DNA of 64,000 bases, taken from NCBI GenBank assembly GCA_963709655.1, contig CAVPXF010000036.1, positions 1 through 64,000 of the forward strand, written 5' to 3'. Below, one piece after another: positions 9,853-19,302 of the stretch (position 1 is its first letter; the number at the start of each line of letters is the position of its first letter). This DNA comes from Roseiarcus sp963709655 (GTDB lineage Bacteria > Pseudomonadota > Alphaproteobacteria > Rhizobiales > Beijerinckiaceae). The notes under the pieces were generated by a model. The model was given only the letters and a program-made list of their open reading frames with translations. It was not told the DNA's origin and ran no database searches. The translations under genes and the position numbers were made by a program.

Positions 9853-11793
9853 TCAGCGCCCGAAGATCCATGCGAGCGCCGTAATGAAGGCCCCGGCGCC
9901 GCTCAGCGTCCACAGGACCGCTTGCACATGGTCGACACGCAGCCCCGCGGTCCTCGGCCGACCGACAGGTCCGCGCTCGATCGGTGCGATTTCGACGCCC
10001 GGCGAGGACGCCAGTTCGAGCTTATAGGCGAGCAGCCAAACCAGGATGACGCCGAGCGCCCACATCAGGAGGCACCAGCCCCATAGCGGCGGTATGCCCA
10101 GCAGCCACTTGTCGAGGCCGCCGCCGTTGTCGCCGAAGGCGAAGTTGCCGAACAACAGCCCCGGACCGGCGCCGAAGAACAGCCACGCCAGCGCAGCCGC
10201 CCAGGCTGTCGGCTTTAGCCCGCGGCCCGTCGGCCGGGACATTGCGACCCCGGCGAAGAACTCCTTCAGCGCCGCCGCTCGTTGGCTTTCGCGGCGCGCG
10301 GGCGTGATGGCGGAAATGACAAGCACCGACGCGACATTCGCCGCGAGGCCCCAACCTGCGGAGTGGATTGTCCATGGCCAGCGACCCCAGGGGAGATGCA
10401 GGCCGACGAAGTTCATCACGGCGATGCCGAAGCTGTCGGTCAACGAGACCATCACCAATCCGACGACCGCGCCGACCAGCGCGGCCGGCGGCGAGATCCA
10501 GCGCAGCCAGCACATGCCGACCAGAGGCGGGACCAATTGCGCTGCGAACGGGAGCGCGAGCGCGCCGAGCGACACGGCGGCCGTCGGAGCGCGCGTCGCG
10601 AGGAGGACGCTGGCCAGCATCAACACGCCGACGCAGACGCGGCCGAGCAGGATCGAGGTCGGAGCGTCGAGACCCGGCATGAAGTCGGGGACGAAAATAT
10701 CGTATACAAGCCCACGCGCCGCGGTCACCACGCTTGTCGCGGCGAGCGCCTGGAAGCCGGCGACCAACCCGAAATAGATCGCCGCCATGAACCAGGGGGA
10801 ATTCGCGCCCAGTTTGGCGAGCAGATCCACGACCGCGGCGTTGGAAGACGAAGTCATCCCATAGACGCCAACCATCACCAGGCCGAGGACACAAAATCCG
10901 CCAAAGAAAGCTGCAAGAACCCAGGTCTGGCCCGCGGCCGCCCCACGGTCGTCGCGCGCCGACAACAGGAGTTGGGTCGCCATCGGGCTCGCCTGAACGC
11001 CCGCAAGGGCGAAGCCGGTGGTCAGCAGGAGCGCCGACGTCCAGCCATCCGGATCATCGGCGCCGGGCGTGAACCGCACGACGCCCGATATGCGGAAGAG
11101 ATGCGCATGCGCTGGAACCGCGGCGAACTTCGCCAGCGCCGCGTTCAGCGCCGCGAAGCCGCCGCCGAAATAGGCGGCCGCGAGCGAAAGCCCGGCGATG
11201 CCGGCTCCGAGCAATATGCATTGAAGCGCGCCGAGGACGCCAGCGGCATAGAGGCCCCCGACAATCACGTAAGAAAACGTCATCAGGGCAAGGAGCCAGG
11301 TGGCGGGCTCCGCGGCGATGCCACCGCCCGACAGATCCGCCATCATTCGTCCAAGCACACTGCACTGGACAGCCGTAAAGGCGACGGCGAACAGGACGGC
11401 CACGCCCGTCGACAGCCATGCGAAGCCGCGCGACCGGTAATAAAAGGCGAGCATCTGCGCTTGGCTGCGCGCGCCGAAACGACGCCCGATCTGCCATTGT
11501 CGTTTGAATATGACGACTCCCGCCAGCGCCATCGTGATCGTCGACAGCGCCAGCGCCGCTCCGGGCAATCCGATCCGCGCGACCTGGTCCGGCAGCCCCA
11601 GCGTGACCCAGGCCGAGAAGCTCAACGCCGCGAGCGCCAGGGCCACGATCCAGACCGGGAGTTCACCCGTCGCCGACAGGTATGCGGCCGAGCCGCCTTC
11701 GCGCAGCGCGCATTGGCGGGCCCAGTACGATGTCGTCGCGACATAGGCCGTCCCGAAGGCGATAAGCCAGATCTGAGACGCGGTCAGATTCAT
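9853..11793 (-). CDS. Sodium:solute symporter (SSS) family transporter
   Basis: The roughly 646-residue membrane protein has about 14 hydrophobic segments. It begins MNLTASQIWLIAFGTAYVAT and includes LSFSAWVTLGLPDQVARIGLP and AGFQALAATSVVTAARGLVYD, typical of the LeuT-fold SSS family. The last 130 residues add helices beyond the family core (LAWLFFGAGPGLLFGNFAFG and a terminal WTLSGAGAFITALAWIFG). Its start overlaps the preceding small membrane protein by four bases (ATGA), so the two are translationally coupled. Lying directly before the two dehydrogenases, it may import a hydroxy-acid or other carboxylate; the substrate is not visible. Confidence 0.85.
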   Translation of the reverse strand: MNLTASQIWLIAFGTAYVATTSYWARQCALREGGSAAYLSATGELPVWIVALALAALSFSAWVTLGLPDQVARIGLPGAALALSTITMALAGVVIFKRQWQIGRRFGARSQAQMLAFYYRSRGFAWLSTGVAVLFAVAFTAVQCSVLGRMMADLSGGGIAAEPATWLLALMTFSYVIVGGLYAAGVLGALQCILLGAGIAGLSLAAAYFGGGFAALNAALAKFAAVPAHAHLFRISGVVRFTPGADDPDGWTSALLLTTGFALAGVQASPMATQLLLSARDDRGAAAGQTWVLAAFFGGFCVLGLVMVGVYGMTSSSNAAVVDLLAKLGANSPWFMAAIYFGLVAGFQALAATSVVTAARGLVYDIFVPDFMPGLDAPTSILLGRVCVGVLMLASVLLATRAPTAAVSLGALALPFAAQLVPPLVGMCWLRWISPPAALVGAVVGLVMVSLTDSFGIAVMNFVGLHLPWGRWPWTIHSAGWGLAANVASVLVISAITPARRESQRAAALKEFFAGVAMSRPTGRGLKPTAWAAALAWLFFGAGPGLLFGNFAFGDNGGGLDKWLLGIPPLWGWCLLMWALGVILVWLLAYKLELASSPGVEIAPIERGPVGRPRTAGLRVDHVQAVLWTLSGAGAFITALAWIFGR

Positions 11794-12209
11794 CGGTGAC
11801 CAACGCGCTCGGCGCGCCCATGGAATTGCGAGAATGCGCCTTTGAGACCGAACCGCGTAGCCAGATAGATTGCGCCGGTGGCGACCATCGCCACGATCAA
11901 TGTCAGGCCGATCCAGACGGTCGTGTCCGCGAGGCCTCCGCCAAGCCACGATATGATGAAGATCAGCACCACCGCGACAAGGGCCGCGAGCCCGAGCCCC
12001 GCCTCGCCACGCGAAAAAGACTTGCCGAAATAGGCGTTGACGATGAGGTGCCCGATGAAGCCGGCGATCGCCGCGGCGACGCCGATCATCGCCAGCGGAT
12101 AGCTCCCACGCGAGATGCCCTCGATCAGGAAGCCGATGGCGACCGCGCCAAAAACGCCCCAATTCGAGAAGACGGCGATCCCACGCTCGACGTACCGATC
12201 AGAGTCCAC
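11790..12209 (-). CDS. Small membrane protein coupled to the SSS transporter
   Basis: The 139-residue product has four predicted membrane helices (GVFGAVAIGFLIEGISRGS region, MIGVAAAIAGFIGHLIVNAY, LAALVAVVLIFIISWLGGG, VWIGLTLIVAMVATGAIYLA) and a basic C-terminus. I do not recognise a named family. Four-base overlap with the downstream symporter suggests an accessory subunit, as small membrane partners are known for some SSS transporters, but it is longer than the usual DUF4212 or DUF485 partners. Confidence 0.75.
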   Translation of the reverse strand: MDSDRYVERGIAVFSNWGVFGAVAIGFLIEGISRGSYPLAMIGVAAAIAGFIGHLIVNAYFGKSFSRGEAGLGLAALVAVVLIFIISWLGGGLADTTVWIGLTLIVAMVATGAIYLATRFGLKGAFSQFHGRAERVGHR

Positions 12210-12299
12210 GGAATTTCCTCATTACAGCAGAGACGAGCCGGGGCGCCGGCCTTGCAAGCTGCCCGCTCCGCGCGCCGCCCCGGCGACCCGAGCGCGGCG

Positions 12300-13973
12300 T
12301 CAGGGCTCTTGCGGCTCCTCAGCCGAACCCGCGTCTTTCGTCTGCGAATAGACGATTTTCGACAGGTTCTGCAGCGCCTGCGTGCGATGGATGTCGCCCG
12401 CGTTCAGGCCGATCTCTGCGAGCAACGTGTCGACGAAAGGCGCCTGCGCACGGTAGCGCAACGCCGAACTGACGACCTCCTCGGCGAGGTTGCCGTCCCT
12501 CGGCGCGCGAGGCGCTCCTTCGACGCCGTCCAGGCCACCGGCGCTTGCACCGGGGCTCGAAAGTCCCGGAAGGCCTTCGACGTGAAGGATCTTAATGCCT
12601 TCAATGCGTTCCATCGGCTTGACGCTCTCGCGGATGAGGCTCGGAAGCACTTCGACCAGCTTCTGATGCAGCGCGCTGCGACGGCTGGCGTCGGAGCGCA
12701 GGTTCTCCGCTTCGTTGATCGCACGCTTGGCTTCCGCCTCCACCGCCGCCCGCTCCTTCAGCGCTGCGACAGCGACTCGATCGGCCTCGGCGCGATCCGC
12801 CGCCGCGAACTTTTCGGCCTCGGCCAGCACTTTGACCTTGACCGCCTCGACCTCGGCCTGGCGTTGCGCCGCGATCAGTTCGATCTCCCGCTGACGGTTC
12901 GCCACCTCCTTTTCGCGCGCGGTCGTGACCCGCTCCTGCGCCTCGAGCAAAGTCTTGCGCGCCTCCTCCGCCGCCGTTTGGACGCGAGACCGCTCCTGAG
13001 ACTTCTCGGCGATCGATATTTCGCGGGCCTGCTCTGCCAACTCGCGCGCCTCGATGCGCTTGATCTCCAGTTCCTCGAGCTGACGCTCCATTGCGATGCG
13101 GGTGCGCTCGACCTCCTCGCGTTCCTGAATCCTCGCCGCCTCGATGTCGCGTTCGCGCGCCGCGCGCTCGCGCTCGACCTCGGCTCCCTGCTGCGCGCGC
13201 CTGCGGGCGATCTCGCTCTCCTGCGCTAGGCGCGCGTATTCGCTCTCTTTGGAGATCTCGAGCGAAAGCTTCTCGGCCTCGAGATTCTTGTTGCGGATTG
13301 CGATCATCGTGTCCTGCTCGATGTCGTTGCGCTTCTTCTTGCGCGACTCGATCTCCTGGGTCAGGCGGGTCAGGCCTTCGGCGTCGAAGGCGTTGGCCGG
13401 ATTGAACAGCTTCATGTCGGCCTGATCGAGCGAGACAAGCGAAACCGCCTCGAGCTCTAGGCCGTTTTGGCCGAGGTTCTTTACCACCTCCGCTTTCACG
13501 CCGGCGATGAAACGATCGCGGTGCTCGTGCATTTCCTCGAGCGTCATCGACGCTGCGACCGTGCCCATTGCGTCAACAAATCGGCCTTGCACCAGCTCGC
13601 GCAGCTTTTCCGGATCCATGGTGCGCCGGCCCAGCGTGCGCGCGGCAGTCGCGACCTCGGCGGGGTTCGGCACCACGCGCACATAGAACTCGACTTCGAG
13701 CTCAATGCGCATGCGGTCCTTGGTGATGAGTGCCTTCTCTCGGGCCCGGGTCACCTGCAGGCGCAGCGTGTTCATGCTGACTTCGGTGATGTCGTGGACG
13801 ATCGGCAGGATGAAGGCGCCGCCGCCCATGATGATCTTTTCGCCGCCCAGACCCGTCCTGACGAAGGACACGTCCTTGGTCGACCGGCGATACAGCCAGT
13901 GCAACAGATAGGCGAGGACGGCGATGACGATCGCCGCGAGGATGATGACCGCAATTATGTCGGCGCCGTTCAT
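12300..13973 (-). CDS. Flotillin-like SPFH/band-7 membrane scaffold protein
   Basis: The 557-residue protein has one N-terminal membrane helix (IIAVIILAAIVIAVLAYLLHW, about residues 5-26). An SPFH domain follows at about 30-200 (GGEKIIMGGGAFILPIVHDI, ALITKDRMRIELEVEFYVRV). A very long Glu/Arg-rich coiled coil spans about 220-450, then a C-terminal tail. It resembles YqiK/flotillin proteins that organise membrane microdomains. It lies 49 bases behind the rhodopsin homologue in the same direction, so they are probably co-transcribed. The last 80 residues are not conserved in any way I recognise. Confidence 0.88.
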   Translation of the reverse strand: MNGADIIAVIILAAIVIAVLAYLLHWLYRRSTKDVSFVRTGLGGEKIIMGGGAFILPIVHDITEVSMNTLRLQVTRAREKALITKDRMRIELEVEFYVRVVPNPAEVATAARTLGRRTMDPEKLRELVQGRFVDAMGTVAASMTLEEMHEHRDRFIAGVKAEVVKNLGQNGLELEAVSLVSLDQADMKLFNPANAFDAEGLTRLTQEIESRKKKRNDIEQDTMIAIRNKNLEAEKLSLEISKESEYARLAQESEIARRRAQQGAEVERERAARERDIEAARIQEREEVERTRIAMERQLEELEIKRIEARELAEQAREISIAEKSQERSRVQTAAEEARKTLLEAQERVTTAREKEVANRQREIELIAAQRQAEVEAVKVKVLAEAEKFAAADRAEADRVAVAALKERAAVEAEAKRAINEAENLRSDASRRSALHQKLVEVLPSLIRESVKPMERIEGIKILHVEGLPGLSSPGASAGGLDGVEGAPRAPRDGNLAEEVVSSALRYRAQAPFVDTLLAEIGLNAGDIHRTQALQNLSKIVYSQTKDAGSAEEPQEP

Positions 13974-14022
13974 TGTGCCAAGCTCCCGAAACCCTCTCGC
14001 CCGCCCGTGGGCGGGGCCGTCC

Positions 14023-14733
14023 TTAGTTCAGTGATTTCCGATCGTTCTCGGCGCTCACCATCGCCGTCGCCAACACCGTGAGGCCGAAGGCGATCAGGTT
14101 GACGAACGCGGCCAGGTTGTAAGTGAGGCTCAACCGGCCGTCGTCGACGTAATTCGTGAAGCTCACGATGAAGCTGCCCAGCGGGTAGATCGCCCAGCCC
14201 ACAGTGATGATGATGCGCAACCAGAAGTAGCCGCGCCTTACGGCGTCGTCGTCGCAGGTCGCCACCGCCTCGTCCATCTGGCCGAAGTAGAGTTCGCCGA
14301 GAATGTAGAGCCAGAACACGATGCCGATCAGGAAGCTCAGCGTTGGGTGCATGAGCTTCGCGTCGCCGAGATATCGGGCGAACACCATCAGGATCGAGAC
14401 GACCGCCAGCCGCCAGAAAAGCGCTTGCGGCGCCTTGCCGCCGCGCCTGGCCAAGAAGAACAGCGTCAAGACCTGAATCGGCATTGAGATGATCCATCCG
14501 GCATAGGGATACGCGATCGAGACGCTCTTGGCGGCAAGCCAAGCCGCGCGCGAGTCGTACGCCTGGCACGCGCCGACAAGCATCGAGATCGCGGCGAGCG
14601 CGACGGCGAGCTTCCATTCGCGCGCCGCCCAGCTCACGCCGAGCAGCAGCAGCACCGTCCCGCCGGTCAGGGCGTACAGGAGGGCCGAATAGCTGGCGCC
14701 CGTGAGATCCTGAGGATCGATCATTGTGTTCAC
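14023..14733 (-). CDS. Microbial (type 1) rhodopsin homologue lacking the retinal-binding lysine
   Basis: Seven hydrophobic segments fit the type 1 rhodopsin plan. Numbering from the ATG at 14724, helix C reads YPYAGWIISMPIQVL (72-86), helix F VGWAIYPLGSFIV (175-187) and helix G LTYNLAAFVNLIAFGLTVL (200-218). Helix F matches the proteorhodopsin GWAIYP motif exactly, and helix G matches YNLADFVNKIxFGL except that the counter-ion Asp is Ala206 and the Schiff-base Lys is Leu210. In helix C the usual R-Y-x-D-W is P73-Y-A-G76-W. A covalent retinal chromophore and proton pumping are therefore not expected. GTG 14733 is preferred because GGAGAGGG lies just upstream; ATG 14724 is possible. The gene is between an ABC permease and flotillin in one operon. 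Confidence 0.8.
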   Translation of the reverse strand: MNTMIDPQDLTGASYSALLYALTGGTVLLLLGVSWAAREWKLAVALAAISMLVGACQAYDSRAAWLAAKSVSIAYPYAGWIISMPIQVLTLFFLARRGGKAPQALFWRLAVVSILMVFARYLGDAKLMHPTLSFLIGIVFWLYILGELYFGQMDEAVATCDDDAVRRGYFWLRIIITVGWAIYPLGSFIVSFTNYVDDGRLSLTYNLAAFVNLIAFGLTVLATAMVSAENDRKSLN

Positions 14734-14776
14734 CGCGCCCTCTCCAGCATGCCTTTGGCTTTCATCCCGCCGTTCC

Positions 14777-16150
14777 TCAGATCTGGGTCCGGATATGCGG
14801 CGAGCGCGCATAAAGCGCGACCATCGGGAGAATCAGCAGTCCGAAAATGAACTGCTGCCACTCGAATTTCAGACCGATTCCGACGAGGAACGAGGTCAGC
14901 ACCTGCAGCACGAGCACGCCGATGACCGTGAAACCGTAGCCGCCGACGCCGCCGAGTAGCGATGTCCCGCCGACCACGACGGCCGCAAGCGTCATGAACA
15001 GATACTGGGAGCCGACGCCGATAAAACCGCCGCCGCTCCAGCCGAGCAGCAGGCAACCGGTAAACGCCGAGAACAGTCCGCTGAGGGCGAATGCGGAGAT
15101 CCAGTAAACGCGCTCCGATATGAAGAGGCGTTCGGCCGATGTGCGGTTCATGCCGAGCGCATAGAGGTAGCGACCGTAGACCGTGTGGCGCAGCCCTATG
15201 ATGAGGATTAGCGACGCCGCCCCCCAGATTGCGATCACCGGGGGAAACGGTAGTCCGAAGGTCGAGCCGGCCATCGAGGACAGGTTCGTCAGCCAGTCCG
15301 GCACCGTTCCAAACACGTTGCCGCTGTAGGCCGAGCCGATCGATGTGATGATCTGAGTGCCGCCTGAGATCACGAAGCCGGCTCCCAGGGTCACGATCAG
15401 CGCCTGGCCCTGCAGCCGAAGGCTCAGCACACCGTTGATGACCCCGATCAGACCGCCGGCGAGGATGATCAGCACGAACGCAAGCCATGTCGGCACACCA
15501 AGCCCGATCAGGTAAAGAAGTCCGACGTTGGCGGCGCCGATCACGTAGGGGATCGACAGGTCGAGGCCGCCGAGCAATGCGACCAGGGTCTGTCCGATCG
15601 ACGCGAGGCCTAGGAACGAGGCGAACAGCAGCATCGACTTGATGTTGGTCGCCGAGGCGAAACCGTCGATGTTCATCGAGCCGACCGAAAACAGGCCCGC
15701 GAGCACCATGAGGCCGATGAACGCGCTGCGATTCTCGGCCATAAAGTGGCCGACGCTCATGGTCAGAATGATGATCAGCAGCAGGATCAGCGCGGAGATG
15801 ACGGTCCAGACGTTGAAAAAGCCGTCGATCGTCAGCGAAAGCGCTATGAACACGCCGAGCAGAACGAGGAAGCCGAGGATGCCCGAGCGATATCTCCGCC
15901 AAGCCCGGCGAAGTTCGCTGGCTCCCGGTTCGCCGCGCGACGCATCGCCCGAAAACTGAATCACATAGAAGCGCCATGTCCATGCGGAAATCGCGAGGGT
16001 CGCGGCGGAATAGAGAATGACCTCCTGCGCCGGAAGCTTTTCGTAGAGTCCGAGGCCCACGCTTGCCGCCGTCAGCAGAATGGCGATCAAAAGACCGATG
16101 ACGCGCGAGAGAAGGCTGCCAGTCGGCGGCGTCGTGGACGAGGCGCTCAT
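14777..16150 (-). CDS. Sugar-type (CUT2) ABC transporter permease 2
   Basis: The 457-residue membrane protein has the RbsC/XylH-like core: LLGGLDLSIPYVIGAANVGL, GLIGVINGVLSLRLQGQALI and AAVVVGGTSLLGGVGGYGFT. An extended N-terminal region with two extra helices and a cytosolic loop (about residues 1-100) precedes it. Start ATG 16150 overlaps the stop of permease 1 by four bases. With the neighbouring ATPase and binding protein it forms a complete importer of the ribose/galactose class; the solute is unknown. Confidence 0.9.
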   Translation of the reverse strand: MSASSTTPPTGSLLSRVIGLLIAILLTAASVGLGLYEKLPAQEVILYSAATLAISAWTWRFYVIQFSGDASRGEPGASELRRAWRRYRSGILGFLVLLGVFIALSLTIDGFFNVWTVISALILLLIIILTMSVGHFMAENRSAFIGLMVLAGLFSVGSMNIDGFASATNIKSMLLFASFLGLASIGQTLVALLGGLDLSIPYVIGAANVGLLYLIGLGVPTWLAFVLIILAGGLIGVINGVLSLRLQGQALIVTLGAGFVISGGTQIITSIGSAYSGNVFGTVPDWLTNLSSMAGSTFGLPFPPVIAIWGAASLILIIGLRHTVYGRYLYALGMNRTSAERLFISERVYWISAFALSGLFSAFTGCLLLGWSGGGFIGVGSQYLFMTLAAVVVGGTSLLGGVGGYGFTVIGVLVLQVLTSFLVGIGLKFEWQQFIFGLLILPMVALYARSPHIRTQI

Positions 16151-17502
16151 GGCGCGCCGCTCCCATGCGGCGCGCCGACGTAATGGCCGTGCGTCGCCAG
16201 ATAGAGGGCGAGCAACGCAAGTCCGACGACGACGATATAGACGACGGGTCCGAGGCCGCGTCGCGGCGCGCCGACGACTAGGATTCTGGCAAGCAGGGGC
16301 AGGGTCAGCAGGAGAACGCCGACAAAGGCCCATATGCGGGTGTCATGCGCCGCCGCCGCGCTCGCTCCGCGCAACGCCTCGACCTCGAGGAATCCTGTCG
16401 TCGGCGTCGCTCCGCCGCTCAACGCCTCGTACGGATATGTGGAGTGCAGGATCACGCCGAGTGCGACGATCGCGAGCACGACGAAGTAAAGCAGCGGCGA
16501 GAAATTGCCGAGGCGCCGCTGAATGATCGGCAGCGTCAGGGTCAGCAGAAGCGACGCGACCAAGATCGCCCCGTAGGACAGATCGGTGACGAAGCCCTGG
16601 ATGCCGCCGAACGAGAAGGTCGAAAGTACATAAGTGATGAGATAGAGGTCGATAGCGCCGATCAGCGAGCCGGCGATACTGGCGCGTCCGCCACCGAGCG
16701 AGGCTCCGCCAAGCACGAGCGCCGTCACTGCGATGAGGGTGTAGGTCGTGCCCTGGCCGGGATCGCCGGAGCCGATCAGGGCGGTGAAGCAGATCGCCGA
16801 CAGTCCCGCGAAGAAGCCCGACATGAGATGCGCGCCGATGCGCACGATCGTGATCGGAATCCCGCTGGTATAGGCGGCGCGCTCGTCCGACCCCATCAGG
16901 CGCAAGTGCGTGAAGAAGGCGGTCCTGGCCATTAGCAGCCAGGCGACGCTCGCCAGAATCACAACCGCCATTACCGGCGAAAAAACTGACGTTCCCGCTC
17001 CCCACGACGCCATCCAATCGGGCGCGACGCCGCCGGGTCGAGGCAAAATTACAAGGTTGATGCCGGAGAGCGCCAGATAGCCCGACAGAGAGACGATAAT
17101 CGGCTGAACGCGAATAAAGATCACGATCAGCGCCATCAACACCTGATAAGCCATGCCGACGGCGATCGCGTACAGGAATGTCACGATCGGCGAGCCGAGC
17201 ACTCCTGCGGCGACCAGTTGGATAAGCGTCACGTTGATGAAGCTGATCAAGGGCCCGATCGCGAGGTCCACTGTGCCTCGCCCGGCGACGACAGTCGACA
17301 TCAGCGCGTAGGTTGCCAGAATGAGCGGCGCGGACACGATCACCGCACTGCCGAGTCCCGAGTTGGTCACGAGATCGGGCGAGCGCAGAACCGCGACGAC
17401 GAGCAGAACGAAGAGCAGCGTCATCGGCATCAAGAGATGTGGACGGCTGCGCGCTCCTCCCATTCGCGCCGGCGCGTCGCTCTGAAGAGACGTGGCGCTC
17501 AA
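16147..17502 (-). CDS. Sugar-type (CUT2) ABC transporter permease 1
   Basis: The 451-residue permease has the family segment GRGTVDLAIGPLISFINVTL at about 75, the cytoplasmic ATPase-contact loop LMGSDERAAYTSGIPITIVR at about 208 and LVLGGASLGGGRASIAGSLI. It also carries about 120 additional residues with extra helices at the C-terminus. It overlaps the ATPase gene by four bases upstream and permease 2 by four downstream, so ATPase and both permeases form a tightly coupled heteromeric importer. Confidence 0.9.
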   Translation of the reverse strand: MSATSLQSDAPARMGGARSRPHLLMPMTLLFVLLVVAVLRSPDLVTNSGLGSAVIVSAPLILATYALMSTVVAGRGTVDLAIGPLISFINVTLIQLVAAGVLGSPIVTFLYAIAVGMAYQVLMALIVIFIRVQPIIVSLSGYLALSGINLVILPRPGGVAPDWMASWGAGTSVFSPVMAVVILASVAWLLMARTAFFTHLRLMGSDERAAYTSGIPITIVRIGAHLMSGFFAGLSAICFTALIGSGDPGQGTTYTLIAVTALVLGGASLGGGRASIAGSLIGAIDLYLITYVLSTFSFGGIQGFVTDLSYGAILVASLLLTLTLPIIQRRLGNFSPLLYFVVLAIVALGVILHSTYPYEALSGGATPTTGFLEVEALRGASAAAAHDTRIWAFVGVLLLTLPLLARILVVGAPRRGLGPVVYIVVVGLALLALYLATHGHYVGAPHGSGAP

Positions 17503-19229
17503 GCGCTCCTCCTCCGGACGACTTCGCCGTGAGCGCCGAACTCGACGATCTTGATTGCGCGCGGATGCGGCGGCGGCGCGGCGACGGCGGATTCGTGAGT
17601 GGCCACGACCGGCGGCGGAGACGCCAGGGCGGGCGCGGGTTTCGCCGGCGAAGGCGACAGCCGCGCACCGCGCCCGTCAGCGACGTGGCGCAAACCGGCG
17701 CCATTGGTCTGGCCGAACATCGCGTTGAGGATCGCATGACCCTCGACCTCGTCGCCGGCGAACGCGTCGAACGGGCGGCCGCCGCGGAACACGATCACGC
17801 GCGTCGCAAAGCCGATGAACTCCTCCAGTTCGCTCGACATGTAGACGACGGACCGTCCGGATTCGGCGAAGTCCCGCAGGTGTTTATAGAGCTCGGTCTT
17901 GGCGCCGATGTCGATGCCGCGCGCCGGGTCGTTGAGCACGATGATGTCCGGGCGTAGCGCGAACCCTCGGCCGATCAGAACCTTCTGCTGGTTTCCGCCC
18001 GACAGCGATGTGATCTTGTCGTCGCGCTCGCCGAACTTGATGAGCAGGTTCGCCGCCTCTCGGGTGAAGACTGCGCCGAGCGAAGACCAATCGATGAAGC
18101 CCAAGACGCCGGCCCGCGTCTTCTCGCGATAAAGCGGAATTGTCATGTTCTCGAAAATCGATAGCGCGGCGAAAATGCCTTCGCGTTTGCGGTCGCCGGA
18201 CACGTAGACGACCCGCTCCTTCACCGCGGTGCGCAGCGAATCGATGCGATGAAAGCCGCCGCTGCGAGAGAGAACCGAAATCTCGCCGTCCGACGGACGC
18301 TGAACGCCGGCGAGATGCCGCACGAACTCATTCTGTCCCTGGCCGTCCAGTCCAGCGACGCCGACGATTTCACCGCGGTAGAGCTCGAAGTCGAACGTCG
18401 TCGAGCCGGCCGCGTTGACGAGCCGATGCGCCTTCAGAACAACGTCGCGCTGCGCCGGCCTCGGCGCGCGGCGCTCCGGATCCGCCTCCGCCTGGGCTCC
18501 GGCGGTCATCAGCGTGATCAGGTTCTTTTCGGTCAAGGCCTCCTTTTCCACGACGCCGACATCGCGGCCGTCACGCATGACGGTGGCGCGGTCGGAAATC
18601 GAGATGAGCTCCGCGATGCGGTGGGTGACGATGAGCACGGTCGCGCCGGCGGCGCGCAGCTCCCGCATCTTCGCGAACAGGCGCTGGGTGCTGTCGAAGT
18701 CGAGCGCCGCGGAGGATTCGTCGAGGATGAGAACCCTCGGCCGCGACAGCAGCGCGCGGCCAATCGTGATCCATTGCTTGATCGCCAGAGGCAGCGAAAC
18801 GACGTTGGCGAACGGATCGACCCGCTGACCGACGAGTTCCTCCATGATGGTCGTCGCGTCGCGGACTTTTTGCTCGAACGGAACCGAGGACGAGAACAGG
18901 TTGTCGACGCCCATGTAGAGATTGTCGACGACCGTGCTCTCCTCCGCGACCATGATCTCCTGATAGACGGTGGCTATGCCGGCCGCGCGCGATTCGGCAG
19001 GCGTCGAGGGGGCCTCGCCGAGCACGGACACGGCGCCGCCGTCGATCGGCAGAACGCCGGAGATCACTTTCGCAAGCGTGCTCTTGCCGCAGCCGTTGCC
19101 GCCGACGATGGCGTGAATCTCGCCAGCGCGCGCGGAGAAGCTGCAGCCGTCAAGCGCGCGCGTCGGTCCGAAGTATTTCCGCACGTTGCTGACGGAAACG
19201 ACGACTGGCGAGGTTACGGCTTCGGTCAT
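17499..19229 (-). CDS. Sugar ABC transporter ATPase with two nucleotide-binding domains (MglA/RbsA type)
   Basis: The 576-residue protein contains two ABC modules. The first has Walker A GGNGCGKSTLAKV at about residue 41 and Walker B RVLILDESSAALDFDSTQ at about 165. The second has the degenerate Walker A AGLDGQGQNEFVRHLAG at about 290, signature LSGGNQQKVLIGRG and Walker B IIVLNDPARGIDIGAK. This is the MglA/RbsA/XylG arrangement. The last 75 residues are a Pro/Ala-rich tail ending in IKIVEFGAHGEVVRRRSA, not part of the usual family. Confidence 0.93.
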   Translation of the reverse strand: MTEAVTSPVVVSVSNVRKYFGPTRALDGCSFSARAGEIHAIVGGNGCGKSTLAKVISGVLPIDGGAVSVLGEAPSTPAESRAAGIATVYQEIMVAEESTVVDNLYMGVDNLFSSSVPFEQKVRDATTIMEELVGQRVDPFANVVSLPLAIKQWITIGRALLSRPRVLILDESSAALDFDSTQRLFAKMRELRAAGATVLIVTHRIAELISISDRATVMRDGRDVGVVEKEALTEKNLITLMTAGAQAEADPERRAPRPAQRDVVLKAHRLVNAAGSTTFDFELYRGEIVGVAGLDGQGQNEFVRHLAGVQRPSDGEISVLSRSGGFHRIDSLRTAVKERVVYVSGDRKREGIFAALSIFENMTIPLYREKTRAGVLGFIDWSSLGAVFTREAANLLIKFGERDDKITSLSGGNQQKVLIGRGFALRPDIIVLNDPARGIDIGAKTELYKHLRDFAESGRSVVYMSSELEEFIGFATRVIVFRGGRPFDAFAGDEVEGHAILNAMFGQTNGAGLRHVADGRGARLSPSPAKPAPALASPPPVVATHESAVAAPPPHPRAIKIVEFGAHGEVVRRRSA

Positions 19230-19302
19230 TGCGAAAGTTGCATTTCGACTTCCAGGCGAGGGGAGGCCTCCTGCGAGGGCGGCCTCCTTCCGGTGCGCGC
19301 GA

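Noticed and set aside
7481..13405. Long arginine-rich plus-strand frames opposite the catabolic operon
   Set aside because: They are antisense shadows produced by high GC in third positions of the real minus-strand genes.
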